Shown: positions 50,886 through 59,911, counted from the stretch's first letter. The stretch is 64,000 nt of DNA from Variovorax sp. HW608 (GCF_900090195.1 NZ_LT607803.1:2914001-2978000); one strand, 5' to 3'. Made by a program: numbers and translations. Notes: generated from the letters alone by a model not told the origin.

Positions 50886-50927
50886 AATCCCTTTCCAATC
50901 GAGATCGAATCCAAATCCGAATCCGGC

Positions 50928-51998
50928 TTAATGCGACATCTGAGCGGTCACGCCCAAGACGCCCACAGAAAACACCCGGCCTCCTTCGACTTGTGTGAGG
51001 CCGAACACTGGAATGTGGGTGTCGCCGCCGAACGACGTGAACGTCCGACCACCATCTCTGCTCCGCACGAGCCCGCCGCTCTGATCAGCAAGCACGATGT
51101 CCCCATTCGCAAGGCGCAGCCCCGCCGTGATCCCCGCCGCGCGCTGAGTGGCGACAGCCGTCCAGCTCTTGCCGCCGTTCTCGCTGAGAAAGGCGCTTCC
51201 TCTCATTCCGAAGGCCACCACCTTCGGGCCGTCGACAACGAGGCCGAACAAGGTTCCAGAGTAACCCGTTGGCAGCGAAACCCACCTTTTCGACTCACGG
51301 TCGAATCGCCAGACATTTCCCTTCTCGCCAGCGATGTACAGGAAATCAGCGTCACCCTTTACTGCGTAAAAATGCAGCTTCTCGGGGTTGTCGACCCGGT
51401 CCATCTGTGAGGACCATGTTTTTCCTCCGTCCTCGGTCCTGAAGACCGTACCGAACGTGCCAACGATGGTCCCCTTCATCGGCGATTCGAACCATACGTC
51501 CAACAGCGACGGAATGGACTGCTCTGACTCATCCGGCTTGCCCTGCGAGTGGCGATCGGTCAGTTCATCCAACTCCCGGCCGGAAAACCGCTTGGTCCAG
51601 CTCTTGCCGCCGTCCGCGGTGGCGAGGACTATGCCGCCGTGACCGACGGCCCACCCGACAGTTGGAGTCGGGAAGCACACCGAGACAAGGTCCGTCTCGA
51701 CCGGAACCTTGGCTTGCACCCTTGTCCTTCCGCCGTCGTCCGAGTACACGATGTGGCCACGCAGCCCGACAGCGACGATGCGCGAACCCGCAGCCGCCAC
51801 AGCCAGCAACGGAGTGCGCACCTCGAATGCGCTAGGTGCCGCCGGCGTATCGGCTAGCGGCCGGTAAGCTCCCGCCGGCGCCGGAGGCCGGGTATCACCA
51901 CCTTCAGGCGTCGGCGCAGCCACGCCATGCCTGAAGACAGCGCAGCATAGGAGAAGGCCAATCGTGGCAATGCTTGCTGAATGACGTGAGCTCTTCAT
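50928..51998 (-). CDS. YCF48-like beta-propeller protein, exported
   Basis: A 356-residue protein with an N-terminal signal (IATIGLLLCCAVFRHGVAA) and repeated BNR/sialidase-like blades (YSDDGGRTRVQAKVPVETDL, ATADGGKSWTKRF, FRTEDGGKTWSSQM, LSENGGKSWTAVA, VRSRDGGRTFTSFG). The Asp-box-like repeats form a seven-bladed propeller of the HCF136/YCF48 type. In this gene neighbourhood such proteins are likely envelope assembly or scaffold factors; direct function unknown. Confidence 0.88.
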   Translation of the reverse strand: MKSSRHSASIATIGLLLCCAVFRHGVAAPTPEGGDTRPPAPAGAYRPLADTPAAPSAFEVRTPLLAVAAAGSRIVAVGLRGHIVYSDDGGRTRVQAKVPVETDLVSVCFPTPTVGWAVGHGGIVLATADGGKSWTKRFSGRELDELTDRHSQGKPDESEQSIPSLLDVWFESPMKGTIVGTFGTVFRTEDGGKTWSSQMDRVDNPEKLHFYAVKGDADFLYIAGEKGNVWRFDRESKRWVSLPTGYSGTLFGLVVDGPKVVAFGMRGSAFLSENGGKSWTAVATQRAAGITAGLRLANGDIVLADQSGGLVRSRDGGRTFTSFGGDTHIPVFGLTQVEGGRVFSVGVLGVTAQMSH

Positions 51999-52051
51999 GA
52001 GTAGTTGCCTCGGGTCCGCGCAGCGGTCGCGATTTGGCGCATCGATCAGGC

Positions 52052-53428
52052 CTACCGTATGCCCTCTCCGGCCATGGCTTCAGGCGAGAACGCACGATCG
52101 TCCAGTGGCTTCACCGGGGACATGCCCCCTTCGGGGAAACCAGCCAAACCCTGCACGAACCAGGTTCCGGACTGCAAGTCGAGTTGCATCGTGGAGTCGG
52201 TGTATACGCCAAGCTGTCCCTCATAGAAAGGAACGGCAACAGTGTTGGCAACGCGATAGAGCTTGTTCGCTGCGTCATAGCTCTCGGTGGAACCCGCACC
52301 GGGTGCATCCTCGTCCCAATAGAACACGCGTCGCGGGTACACGTGCCGGAAGCCGCTCTTCAGAGTAGCCTCGACGACCCAGACCCGGTGCAACTCCCAC
52401 CGAACGCACTCCGGATTGGGAAAGTTCTTGAACTCGACGACCTTCTGATCAGTACAAGTCTTGTGGTTCACCAAGCCGAAGGTGTTGTACATGATGTACT
52501 TCTCCTTCTTGCCAATCAGTTTGAAGTCGTACCGATCCAGGGCACCAAGAAATCCCTTGGCATCGTCCATCGTCGATGTTCCACCTGAATTGGGACTGGG
52601 TGTGTCGTAAGCAAGGTTCGGTGCGAGCTTGACGCGACGCTGACCAGGGATGTATTGATAGACGCGGCGCCCCTTGTCGACCATGTCCAGCGAGTCGAGT
52701 ATGACCAGCTTGTTGCCCACCTTTCTGGCGGGCGCCACGTCGTTGTTCGCGATCTTCCAGTAGAGCATGTCCGAAGGATTCGGGTTCGAGTTCTTCGGGT
52801 CGAAGTAGTCGAACTGCTGATGCTGCTCCACCTTTGTCTGCAGCACGGCCTGTCCGTCCGGCGTGGTCACCCACGAACTCGTCTTCCCACCGTAGGCATG
52901 CGCTCCATACTGAAGCAGATGATTCCACATGACCTGATTCCCCGTTTTCGGGATCGGAAACGGAACCCCCCCGTAGCAGCCTTCCAACCGAAGTTCGTTC
53001 TGCGCTCCCTTGCAAGAGGTTGCGTTCTTTGCCGTGTTCTCGAGGACGTATTTTGGATACTCGATGTCGCGCCGGGTCGGATAGATATCCATCCGGAACT
53101 CCGGATAGCGCACGAACACTTCTCGCATCGCGTCGAGCTTGTCCGCGTACTTCTCGGCATTCTTCGCCGTGATGGTGTAAAGCGGCTTGTCGTTGTAGGG
53201 ATCCGGGCGCTGGCCAGGGTCCTTCAGGTCATAAGCAGCTGGAGCCCTTGGCGCTTTGCCGCCGTAGGGGGGAATGCTCCCTTCCTTGTTACCGGCCGCC
53301 TCGGCACCGATCAGCGTGAGCTTCTCGCCGCCGAGTTGCCTGGCCTCCTCTGGCGAAGTCGCTCCGTGGGCTATGGCGCCGACGAGGACGAAAGTGAGCC
53401 CAAAAGCGATGTGTGTCCTGCGAAACAT
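52052..53428 (-). CDS. DUF1329 family exported protein
   Basis: A 458-residue secreted protein (signal MFRRTHIAFGLTFVLVGAIA, cleavage after HGA). Family segments are EARQLGGEKLTLIGAEAAGN, GSIPPYGG, YPKYVLENT, GGVPFPIPKTGNQVMWNH and RRVYQYIPGQRRVKLAPNLA. DUF1329 proteins resemble LolB/outer-membrane lipid-sorting folds and are almost always paired with DUF1302. The gene begins 26 bases after the DUF1302 stop. It probably helps move a hydrophobic growth substrate through the periplasm (inference). Confidence 0.92.
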   Translation of the reverse strand: MFRRTHIAFGLTFVLVGAIAHGATSPEEARQLGGEKLTLIGAEAAGNKEGSIPPYGGKAPRAPAAYDLKDPGQRPDPYNDKPLYTITAKNAEKYADKLDAMREVFVRYPEFRMDIYPTRRDIEYPKYVLENTAKNATSCKGAQNELRLEGCYGGVPFPIPKTGNQVMWNHLLQYGAHAYGGKTSSWVTTPDGQAVLQTKVEQHQQFDYFDPKNSNPNPSDMLYWKIANNDVAPARKVGNKLVILDSLDMVDKGRRVYQYIPGQRRVKLAPNLAYDTPSPNSGGTSTMDDAKGFLGALDRYDFKLIGKKEKYIMYNTFGLVNHKTCTDQKVVEFKNFPNPECVRWELHRVWVVEATLKSGFRHVYPRRVFYWDEDAPGAGSTESYDAANKLYRVANTVAVPFYEGQLGVYTDSTMQLDLQSGTWFVQGLAGFPEGGMSPVKPLDDRAFSPEAMAGEGIR

Positions 53429-53454
53429 GTGCTGTCTCCTGAAGTGGTAAGCGC

Positions 53455-55200
53455 CTAGAAGGTGGTCTTGAGGGTCAAGGACACCCAGTCTCGATCCCAA
53501 TACTTGCCGAGCGGAGAGTTGCTCAATGATTGGAAGCCTGCTGAGTCATTGGTGTGCTTGGCAAGGTAGCCGATGTACTTGAGAGTGACCGTGTATTGGT
53601 TCTTGACGTCGGCAGAGAGCCCGATGCTGTAGTTCCCCTGCCCCTTTCGGTCGCCGAACGGCACCGGTGAATTGCCCTTTAGTCCTACGCCGACGAACAT
53701 CGGGAGAGATAGGTCGACACCGTTGAGGACTTGAAACCATTTCGGCTCGAACTGCGCAGCGAGGCCGACGGAATTCGTCGTCGCGCACCCGTAGGGGAAA
53801 CCACCGGAGGCCGCAGATGGGCAGTTGAAGCCTTCGCCGGAGAAGGACTGCGGATTGCTGACGACACGGATCAGATGCGCAAAGTTCAATTCGGTAGTCA
53901 AGGTCGCCGAGTCGAACAGGGGACTTCGTCCGAAGTAGGAGATAGCGTTGATGACCCCAGCGAAAACATCGCCTGTTGGGAGCAGGCTGTTGCCAACGGG
54001 TCCGGCGCCCAGGTTCGCATTTCCGGCCGGAGTCGTAAAGGGTCTAGCCGGCAGTTGCGCATCCCTGCGGTAAGTCAGATCCGAACCGACCGACACGTCA
54101 CCCACCTGCTTCGACAGACTGAAGCCCAACATCTTCTGCCTCGGCGTGGTGTAGTCGAGTCCAAACTGGGTCGGCAGCACGGAAGATCCCCTCAGCGTAC
54201 TGCCGCTCATCACCAACTGTGGAAGCTTATCGGTGTACTCACGCAGATAGAAGCCCACTGTGCCATCGAGCCATTCAGGACGTAGCTTCAGGGCCAGGCC
54301 CCAATCGCCGTGCTTGCGCGCCGGCATCCCGGTCACTCCCCCGAACGGGACACCCAGGATATTTCCACCACCACCCAAACTCAAGCCGTCCGCAGCGCCG
54401 AAGTACGTTCCACCATCGGGAAGAGGAGACGCATCCCAGTCCAGGAAGTATTGACCGGCGAGCGTGACGCGATCGCTCATGTCTGCCGAGAAGGACAACT
54501 GATTCAGCGGCTTGAAGAGTTCCTTCGCCTCAGCACCGGGATTCGCCACCGCCTTGCGAATGTCCACGGGTCCCTGCGCGTACGCGACGCCTCCCACAAA
54601 TGAGAAGACGGACTCGCCCCAATAGATGTTGTGCTGGCCCAGCTTGATATTCAGCGGGACATCGCCGAGATCGAATTTGCCGAACAAGAACGCATCGAGA
54701 AACTCGCCCGATGGCCCGATATTCCATCGCTGCGTGTAGCTCGTGTACGGCCCGCCCGTGCGTCCAGCCCCCTGCCCCGCACCGCGAGGAGCCTGACTCA
54801 GGACTGGATCGCCTTCGATCCGGTTCGAGTACGCTGCGTCGTACCACGCCGTTGCGCTGACGCGAAAGCCATATCGACTTTTGTATGCGACATCGAGCTC
54901 GGACAAAAGATCGAGACGACTTGCCATCACATTGCCCACCTTCGCAAACTTGTTGTCCGACTGGTGGGCCGTGACATCGCCAGCTCCGGCGCCATTGCCA
55001 CAGATGTTTGGATCGCAGTCTTTCGCACGAATGCCGATGTCATAGCGAACGGTATTGTCGAACCGCACCTTGAGTTCATGATTCCCGACATCGATCTCGG
55101 ACGCCCAGGCCGCCCCGGACAGTGCAAACACTGGAGCGACCGCCATGCCAAGGAGGGCCGGACGGATTGCGGGAACCCGCGATGCGATAGTGTGGTTCAA
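53455..55200 (-). CDS. DUF1302 family outer-membrane beta-barrel-like protein
   Basis: A 581-residue exported protein, first of the DUF1302-DUF1329-YCF48-RND operon. The start appears to be TTG at 55200, preceded by GAGAAG, giving a clean signal peptide (RVPAIRPALLGMAVAPVFAL, cleavage near AWA). The mature part opens ELKVRFDNTVRYDIGIRAKD and alternates amphipathic strands to a C-terminal DWVSLTLKTTF ending in phenylalanine, typical of barrel proteins. Likely an outer-membrane channel for a hydrophobic compound. It lies 55 bases from the -10 of box promoter 5. Confidence 0.9.
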   Translation of the reverse strand: MNHTIASRVPAIRPALLGMAVAPVFALSGAAWASEIDVGNHELKVRFDNTVRYDIGIRAKDCDPNICGNGAGAGDVTAHQSDNKFAKVGNVMASRLDLLSELDVAYKSRYGFRVSATAWYDAAYSNRIEGDPVLSQAPRGAGQGAGRTGGPYTSYTQRWNIGPSGEFLDAFLFGKFDLGDVPLNIKLGQHNIYWGESVFSFVGGVAYAQGPVDIRKAVANPGAEAKELFKPLNQLSFSADMSDRVTLAGQYFLDWDASPLPDGGTYFGAADGLSLGGGGNILGVPFGGVTGMPARKHGDWGLALKLRPEWLDGTVGFYLREYTDKLPQLVMSGSTLRGSSVLPTQFGLDYTTPRQKMLGFSLSKQVGDVSVGSDLTYRRDAQLPARPFTTPAGNANLGAGPVGNSLLPTGDVFAGVINAISYFGRSPLFDSATLTTELNFAHLIRVVSNPQSFSGEGFNCPSAASGGFPYGCATTNSVGLAAQFEPKWFQVLNGVDLSLPMFVGVGLKGNSPVPFGDRKGQGNYSIGLSADVKNQYTVTLKYIGYLAKHTNDSAGFQSLSNSPLGKYWDRDWVSLTLKTTF

Positions 55201-55254
55201 AACAGCTTTCTTCTCGTGGTTTGGGGGCGTCAGGGTTTGCGCCGTTATGACGAC

Positions 55255-55304
55255 ATTAAGTCGCACATGCTCTGTCCAGAACAAGTACGCACGCAAAGGT
55301 GCGG
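55255..55304 (-). promoter_or_regulatory. Box promoter 5 (leftward)
   Basis: Box at 55280-55304; the minus strand reads CACCTT, then GTGCGTACTTGTT. -35 TTGTTC, 18-base spacer, -10 CTTAAT at 55255-55260. It faces the DUF1302 operon. Confidence 0.62.
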
Positions 55305-55414
55305 TACACACATGCGCGTAAGCAAGTCGCATCGCTTCGGGCGCGTGATCCATTCTTTCAATGAGCGGAGTCCGGTGTGACTCGCCACCTGCGTCACCCA
55401 CGTTGACATGGGCA

Positions 55415-55463
55415 GCGCACTTTTGCGTGCGTACTTGTGAGGCGAGTGCTCGTGACCTTAATC
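55415..55463 (+). promoter_or_regulatory. Box promoter 6 (rightward)
   Basis: Box at 55415-55439 (CACTTT, then GTGCGTACTTGTG) containing CGCA/TGCG arms. -35 TTGTGA, 17-base spacer, -10 TTAATC at 55458-55463. It faces the hydroxyisobutyrate-dehydrogenase-like operon. Confidence 0.65.
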
Positions 55464-55520
55464 TGGCGCGACGCCGACATTCGGCAGAAGACGATTCGCC
55501 ACACCCAAGGAGCACCATTC

Positions 55521-56438
55521 ATGCAACCAAGTCAACCGGTCATCGATCCGGAGTTCCGCAGAATTGCATTCATCGGCGCAGGACAGATGGGGGGCCGACT
55601 CGCGCGTCTGCTCATGCGGGAAGGTCACGAACTGATCATCTGCGATCCGGCAGCTTCGGTGCAGAAGGCCTTCGCCGCAGATGGAGCGGCCATTGCCGCG
55701 ACACCTGCAGAGTGCGCCTCGGCCGATGTCGTGATCATCTTCGTGATGAATGGCACCGAGGCACTGAGTGCGACCCTTGGTCCGTCTGGGTTGCTCTCGG
55801 CCATCGACCCCTCCACCCCGCCGCTCGTCCTGATCATGAGCACCATCATGCCGGATGAGGCGCGCCAGATCGCGGCCGGCTTGTCCCAGAAAGGCGTCCA
55901 CACCGTCGACGCTCCGGTAACCGGCGGACCGATTCTCGCCGAGCAGGGCAAACTGCTGATTCTGGCCGGCGGCGATCCCGCAGATGTAGCGCATGCTGAA
56001 ACGGTGCTGCGACTGATGGGTCGTGAAGTCGTCAGATGTGGCGCACTCGGAGGAGGCCTGACTGCCAAGATCCTCAACAACATGCTCGGGATCGCGAACA
56101 TGTATCTGATGCAGGAGTGCTACCGCCTGGGCGTGGCCTACGGCATGCCCCCATCGAGTGTCGCCGCCATACTCGAGAAAGGAGCCGGCCAGAATTTCTG
56201 GACACACGACGTCGGTGAAACGGTCGCCAACATGGACGTGTTGTCCAGTGACCCCGATTACTTCGTCAGGATGGTGAAGGCGTGCCTGAAGGATTGGGGT
56301 TGTGCTGTCGAGCTTGCCGAGAAGGTCGAAATGCAGTTGCCGTTCCTGGGCGGGATGATGGCCACCGTCAGCGATATCGATAGCCAGGCACTGCACTCTC
56401 AATGGCGCCGATTTGTCGACCTGCACGCCAGGGCATGA
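55521..56438 (+). CDS. NAD(P)-dependent beta-hydroxyacid dehydrogenase (3-hydroxyisobutyrate dehydrogenase-like)
   Basis: A 305-residue protein. The Rossmann motif is IAFIGAGQMGGRLARLLM. The substrate loop TVDAPVTGGPILAEQGKL, the catalytic lysine in GGGLTAKILNNMLGIANMYL and the late KDWGCAVELAEK region are all family signatures. It oxidises a beta-hydroxy acid to a semialdehyde, or reduces the reverse. CAAGGAG precedes the ATG at 55521. Located 57 bases from the -10 of box promoter 6; heads the operon with a SnoaL-like protein and CoA ligase. In-pathway substrate unknown. Confidence 0.9.
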   Translation: MQPSQPVIDPEFRRIAFIGAGQMGGRLARLLMREGHELIICDPAASVQKAFAADGAAIAATPAECASADVVIIFVMNGTEALSATLGPSGLLSAIDPSTPPLVLIMSTIMPDEARQIAAGLSQKGVHTVDAPVTGGPILAEQGKLLILAGGDPADVAHAETVLRLMGREVVRCGALGGGLTAKILNNMLGIANMYLMQECYRLGVAYGMPPSSVAAILEKGAGQNFWTHDVGETVANMDVLSSDPDYFVRMVKACLKDWGCAVELAEKVEMQLPFLGGMMATVSDIDSQALHSQWRRFVDLHARA

Positions 56439-56446
56439 GGAATATC

Positions 56447-56950
56447 ATGAATCAGGATTCACCTGGCGCCGACCAGTGCGAGACTTCGACACTGTCGCAA
56501 CGGGTCGCAGAACTGTACGACCGGATGCAGATCGAGCAGCTTGTCGTGCGCTACGCACACGCCGTTCGAGACAAGAATGCAGACCTCGTCATGTCACTCT
56601 TTGCGGACAATGGCGCCTCAGTCGACTTCGAACGCTCGGTGATTGCGGATGGCAATGAGAAACAGGGGCTGTCCGCAGTCCGCAAGGTCTACGCAGACGG
56701 ATTCGAGTTGCTCGATCCGTGGCCACACTTATGCAATCACCTGATCGATCTGCAGGACTCGGACCACGGGACGGGCATCGTGAGCCTGGAACTCAGAACA
56801 GGCAAGAAGAACTATCAGGTTGCATGGATCGGCGTATATCGGGATGTCTATGAAAAGGTCGATGGCGTCTGGAAATTCAAGACACGGGCTGCAACCGTGA
56901 AGAAGACACCTCTCATGAGCACCTGGCCCGAAGCGGATATCCCTGGGTAG
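56447..56950 (+). CDS. SnoaL-like/NTF2-superfamily protein
   Basis: A 167-residue SnoaL_4-type protein: DRMQIEQLVVRYAHAVRDKN, then the FADNGASVDFE strand, the central WPHLCNHLIDLQDSDHGTGI with histidine, and VDGVWKFKTRAATVKKTPLM. Similar in architecture to the gene at 38837-39292 but low in sequence identity. The start at 56447 lies 8 bases after the dehydrogenase stop, so the two are coupled. Function in the pathway is unknown. Confidence 0.8.
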   Translation: MNQDSPGADQCETSTLSQRVAELYDRMQIEQLVVRYAHAVRDKNADLVMSLFADNGASVDFERSVIADGNEKQGLSAVRKVYADGFELLDPWPHLCNHLIDLQDSDHGTGIVSLELRTGKKNYQVAWIGVYRDVYEKVDGVWKFKTRAATVKKTPLMSTWPEADIPG

Positions 56951-56987
56951 GCGCACACCATCGGCAGTCTCGACCTCAGCAAGAAAG

Positions 56988-58601
56988 ATGGACTCGATCA
57001 TGAAGCTCCCCACGCACCAACCGATGACCACCCTTGAAGGCCCCTACCAGGGCGTTTTCCAGCCTCAGCTGCTGGTACATGCCCTGAGCTACGACCCGAG
57101 CCGACCGTTTCTGTACTACGACGATGGCCAGATGCTTACTGCGGGCGGCTACGCCGAACTGGTCAGCCAGTATCTTCAGGCGCTGCGGTCGCTCGGTCTC
57201 CGGCGTGGCGCGCGAATTGGCGTGCTATCAGCGAATCGGCCCGAAGTGCTTGCGATCACGGGTGCCTGCCTTTTGGGCGAATACGTCATCGTACCGATGC
57301 ATCCTCTGGGTTCGCTTGACGACTATGTTTACGTCGTCAACGATTCGAAGATGGAGGCGCTGATAGTCGATCCCTCGCGCTACATGGAGCGCGGCATGGC
57401 GCTGGCAGAACGGGTCGAAGGCCTACTCATCGTTTCGCTCGGGCCCTCAGGAGTCGGACACGATCTGTGCGAGCTGGCGCGCGGGATGCGACCCACAGCC
57501 CTGACAGCGCCGAGCTCCAGTGCCGATGATCTGTATCGCCTTGCCTATTCCGGCGGCACAACGGGCAAGCCGAAGGCGGTTTCCGGCACGCATCGAGTTG
57601 GCAGCGCCATGCTGAGCATCATGCTCTCGGAGTGGGAGTGGCCCTCCGAGATGCGGCAGCTGATGTGCGCGCATCTCAGCCACGCAGGCTCCGCGATGTT
57701 CCTGCCTACCCTGCTGAGAGGCGGCTCGATGGTGATCATGCCATCGTTCGATCCACTGATGGTGCTTCAAGCCATTGAGAAGTACCGGATCAATTGCGTC
57801 CTCCTCGTGCCGACGATGATCTACGCTCTGTTGGATCACCCCCGCTTTTCGGAGTTCGACCTGTCGAGCCTCGAGACGATCTTCTATGGCGCCTCCATGA
57901 TGTCACCCACGCGATTGCGCGAGGGCATTGCCCGGCTCGGGCCCGTCTTCTTCCAGTTCTACGGTCAGGTCGAAGCGCCCATGACGATTTGCGTCATGCG
58001 CCGAGACGATCATGTCGCGGACGACCCTCAACGCCTCGCGTCCTGCGGACGCCCCGTTCCCTGGGTGCACGTTTCCCTCCTCGATGAGCAGATGCGCCCA
58101 GTGCCGGATGGCATGCCGGGTGAGATCTGCGTCCGAGGCCCGCTCGTCATGGCTGGCTACCACGACCGCCCGGAGCAGAGCGCCGAAGCCCTTGCCGGCG
58201 GCTGGCTGCACACGGGCGACGTCGCGATCCGCGATGAGAGTGGATTCATGCGAATCGTCGATCGCAAGAAGGACGTGATCGTCACTGGCGGCTTCAACGT
58301 GTACCCGCGTGAAGTCGAGGACGTTCTTGGCGGTCATCCGGCCGTGGCCAGCTGCGCGGTGATCGGCGTGCCCGACGCATATTGGGGCGAAGCCGTCACC
58401 GCAATCGTCGTATTGCGCGCCGGCGAGAAGCCTTCTGCTGACTCGCTGCGGACACTGGTTCGCGAGAAAAAGGGCGCCGCGCAGGTACCGAAGTCGATCG
58501 AGTTCGTCGATTCATTGCCGCTCACCGCGGCGGGCAAGATCGACAAGAAGGCGCTGCGCGCCGCCTACTTTTCGAAGGCCGAGACTTCCGCAATTCAGTG
58601 A
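56988..58601 (+). CDS. Acyl-CoA synthetase (AMP-dependent ligase)
   Basis: A 537-residue ANL-superfamily ligase. Motifs are YSGGTTGKPKAV (about residue 185), YGQVEAPMT, LHTGDVA, DRKKDVIVTGGFNVYPREVE and the C-terminal lysine in AAGKIDKKAL. It probably activates a carboxylic acid for the acyl-CoA dehydrogenase/thiolase steps encoded in the divergent and upstream operons. It resembles, but is not a duplicate of, the ligase at 12964-14499. An ATG four codons downstream (57000) is an alternative start. Last gene of the box-6 operon. Confidence 0.9.
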   Translation: MDSIMKLPTHQPMTTLEGPYQGVFQPQLLVHALSYDPSRPFLYYDDGQMLTAGGYAELVSQYLQALRSLGLRRGARIGVLSANRPEVLAITGACLLGEYVIVPMHPLGSLDDYVYVVNDSKMEALIVDPSRYMERGMALAERVEGLLIVSLGPSGVGHDLCELARGMRPTALTAPSSSADDLYRLAYSGGTTGKPKAVSGTHRVGSAMLSIMLSEWEWPSEMRQLMCAHLSHAGSAMFLPTLLRGGSMVIMPSFDPLMVLQAIEKYRINCVLLVPTMIYALLDHPRFSEFDLSSLETIFYGASMMSPTRLREGIARLGPVFFQFYGQVEAPMTICVMRRDDHVADDPQRLASCGRPVPWVHVSLLDEQMRPVPDGMPGEICVRGPLVMAGYHDRPEQSAEALAGGWLHTGDVAIRDESGFMRIVDRKKDVIVTGGFNVYPREVEDVLGGHPAVASCAVIGVPDAYWGEAVTAIVVLRAGEKPSADSLRTLVREKKGAAQVPKSIEFVDSLPLTAAGKIDKKALRAAYFSKAETSAIQ

Positions 58602-58624
58602 CACAGCCTTGTGGCAAGCTTGCT

Positions 58625-58870
58625 GAGCGCCTGGCCGAACGTCTGTGCATCGAGAAGCAGGTAGTCGCGTCGGTGGAAGTTCGTCGCTTGAGACGCCCGA
58701 AATTGGAGTGCCAGCGTCGCACGTTTGCTGAGAGCATCCATGCCCTGGCAGGACGTGACGAGGGGCGAAGGCGGTCCTGCTCCAGAGCGCGTCGCTCGCT
58801 CGGCCAAGCGCTCGGTGTAGCCGCAGCCGCGCGGCTGGCGGTAGAGTTGGGATCGCACCGATGCGGATAC
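58625..58870 (+). pseudogene. ISL3-family transposase remnant
   Basis: The plus-strand frame reads VRRLRRPKLECQRRTFAES and continues through RSLGQALGVAAAARLAVELG. This matches the zinc-finger/early helical part of ISL3 transposases (C-RRTF followed by an ALG-AARLA helix). Only about 80 residues remain, with neither end preserved. It fills most of the 345-base convergent gap between the CoA ligase and liuE. Confidence 0.55.
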
Positions 58871-58946
58871 CGTCCCGCTGGAACTGCGGAGATTCGTGCC
58901 TGGAAGCCTTCTTGAACGCGAGCTCACCTGCCCCGAAACCAGTGCG

Positions 58947-59882
58947 TCAGTGACATAGTCCCGCACTGACACGCTTGACCCGCAATGCCCTGGAAGCGCG
59001 CGAGTTCGGTTCGCGCCCGAGCGCATGGCTGATATAGACCCCCGCATCAATCAACTTGTCGAGGTCGATGCCGGTTTCAACGCCGACGCTCTGCAACGTG
59101 TAGACGACGTCTTCTGTCGCGACGTTGCCCGTTGCACCCTTGGCACAGGGACAGCCGCCCAGCCCTGCAACAGACGTGTCGAACTGCCATATGCCCAGTT
59201 CCATGCTTGCCAGCACGTTGGACAGGGCAAGGCCATAGGTGTCGTGAAAATGTCCTGAAACGTCATCGATGGCGTAGGTTGCAAGCACGGCCTCGAGGGC
59301 GCGCTGCACCCGTCCGGGTGTACCTACGCCGATGGTGTCGGCAACCCCTACGTGCTGCACCCCGATGTCTTTCATCGTCCTCGCAAGGCGGCCCACCGCA
59401 TCCGGCACAATATCGCCCTCGTAAGGGCAGCCGACCGCACATGACATCGCCCCACGCACATGAATGCCGTTCTCGCGCGCGGCGGCGACGACTGGAGCGA
59501 ATCTTTCAATGCTCTCGGCGATGGAACAGTTGATGTTCTTGTGACTGAAGGTCTCGCTCGCTGAACCGAAAACGACGATTTCATCGGGCCACTTTGGGCG
59601 TTCCGCAGCAAGCGCCGCTTCAAGGCCTTTCATGTTGGGCGCGAGGACAGAGTAGCGCACTCCGGGGGCGCGTCGAATGCCGCACATCACTTGCGAGTTA
59701 TCGGCCATTTGGGGCATCCATTTCCGGCTGACGTAGCTGGTGACCTCGATGTCTTTCAGGCCGGCATTCTGCAGACGATGCACAAGTTCGATCTTGACGC
59801 CCGCCGAAACGGGTTGTGCTTCGTTCTGCAAGCCGTCGCGTGGTCCGACATCCACGAGCTTGACGCGTTTGGGATATGCCAT
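58947..59882 (-). CDS. liuE: Hydroxymethylglutaryl-CoA lyase
   Basis: A 311-residue TIM-barrel lyase that splits HMG-CoA into acetyl-CoA and acetoacetate, the last step of leucine/isovalerate breakdown. Signature residues are visible: VGPRDGLQNE at the N-terminus, SASETFSHKNIN, the metal-binding HFHDTYG and the catalytic cysteine in GLGGCPCAKGATGN. It lies 29 bases downstream of the biotin-carboxylase subunit on the same strand, in liu-operon order. Mitochondrial/bacterial HMG-CoA lyases have the same length. Confidence 0.94.
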   Translation of the reverse strand: MAYPKRVKLVDVGPRDGLQNEAQPVSAGVKIELVHRLQNAGLKDIEVTSYVSRKWMPQMADNSQVMCGIRRAPGVRYSVLAPNMKGLEAALAAERPKWPDEIVVFGSASETFSHKNINCSIAESIERFAPVVAAARENGIHVRGAMSCAVGCPYEGDIVPDAVGRLARTMKDIGVQHVGVADTIGVGTPGRVQRALEAVLATYAIDDVSGHFHDTYGLALSNVLASMELGIWQFDTSVAGLGGCPCAKGATGNVATEDVVYTLQSVGVETGIDLDKLIDAGVYISHALGREPNSRASRALRVKRVSAGLCH

Positions 59883-59911
59883 GTTCTTTTCGGTTGATAC
59901 GACGATTCAAC

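Noticed and set aside
48723..51410. 895-codon plus-strand open frame
   Set aside because: Antisense to the RND and YCF48-like genes; the composition is His/Gln/Arg-rich without domains.
30901..55439. Six repeated 25-bp boxes considered as a CRISPR or dispersed repeat element
   Set aside because: Copies are single, far apart, in promoter position and divergent orientation; there is no spacer array and no cas gene.
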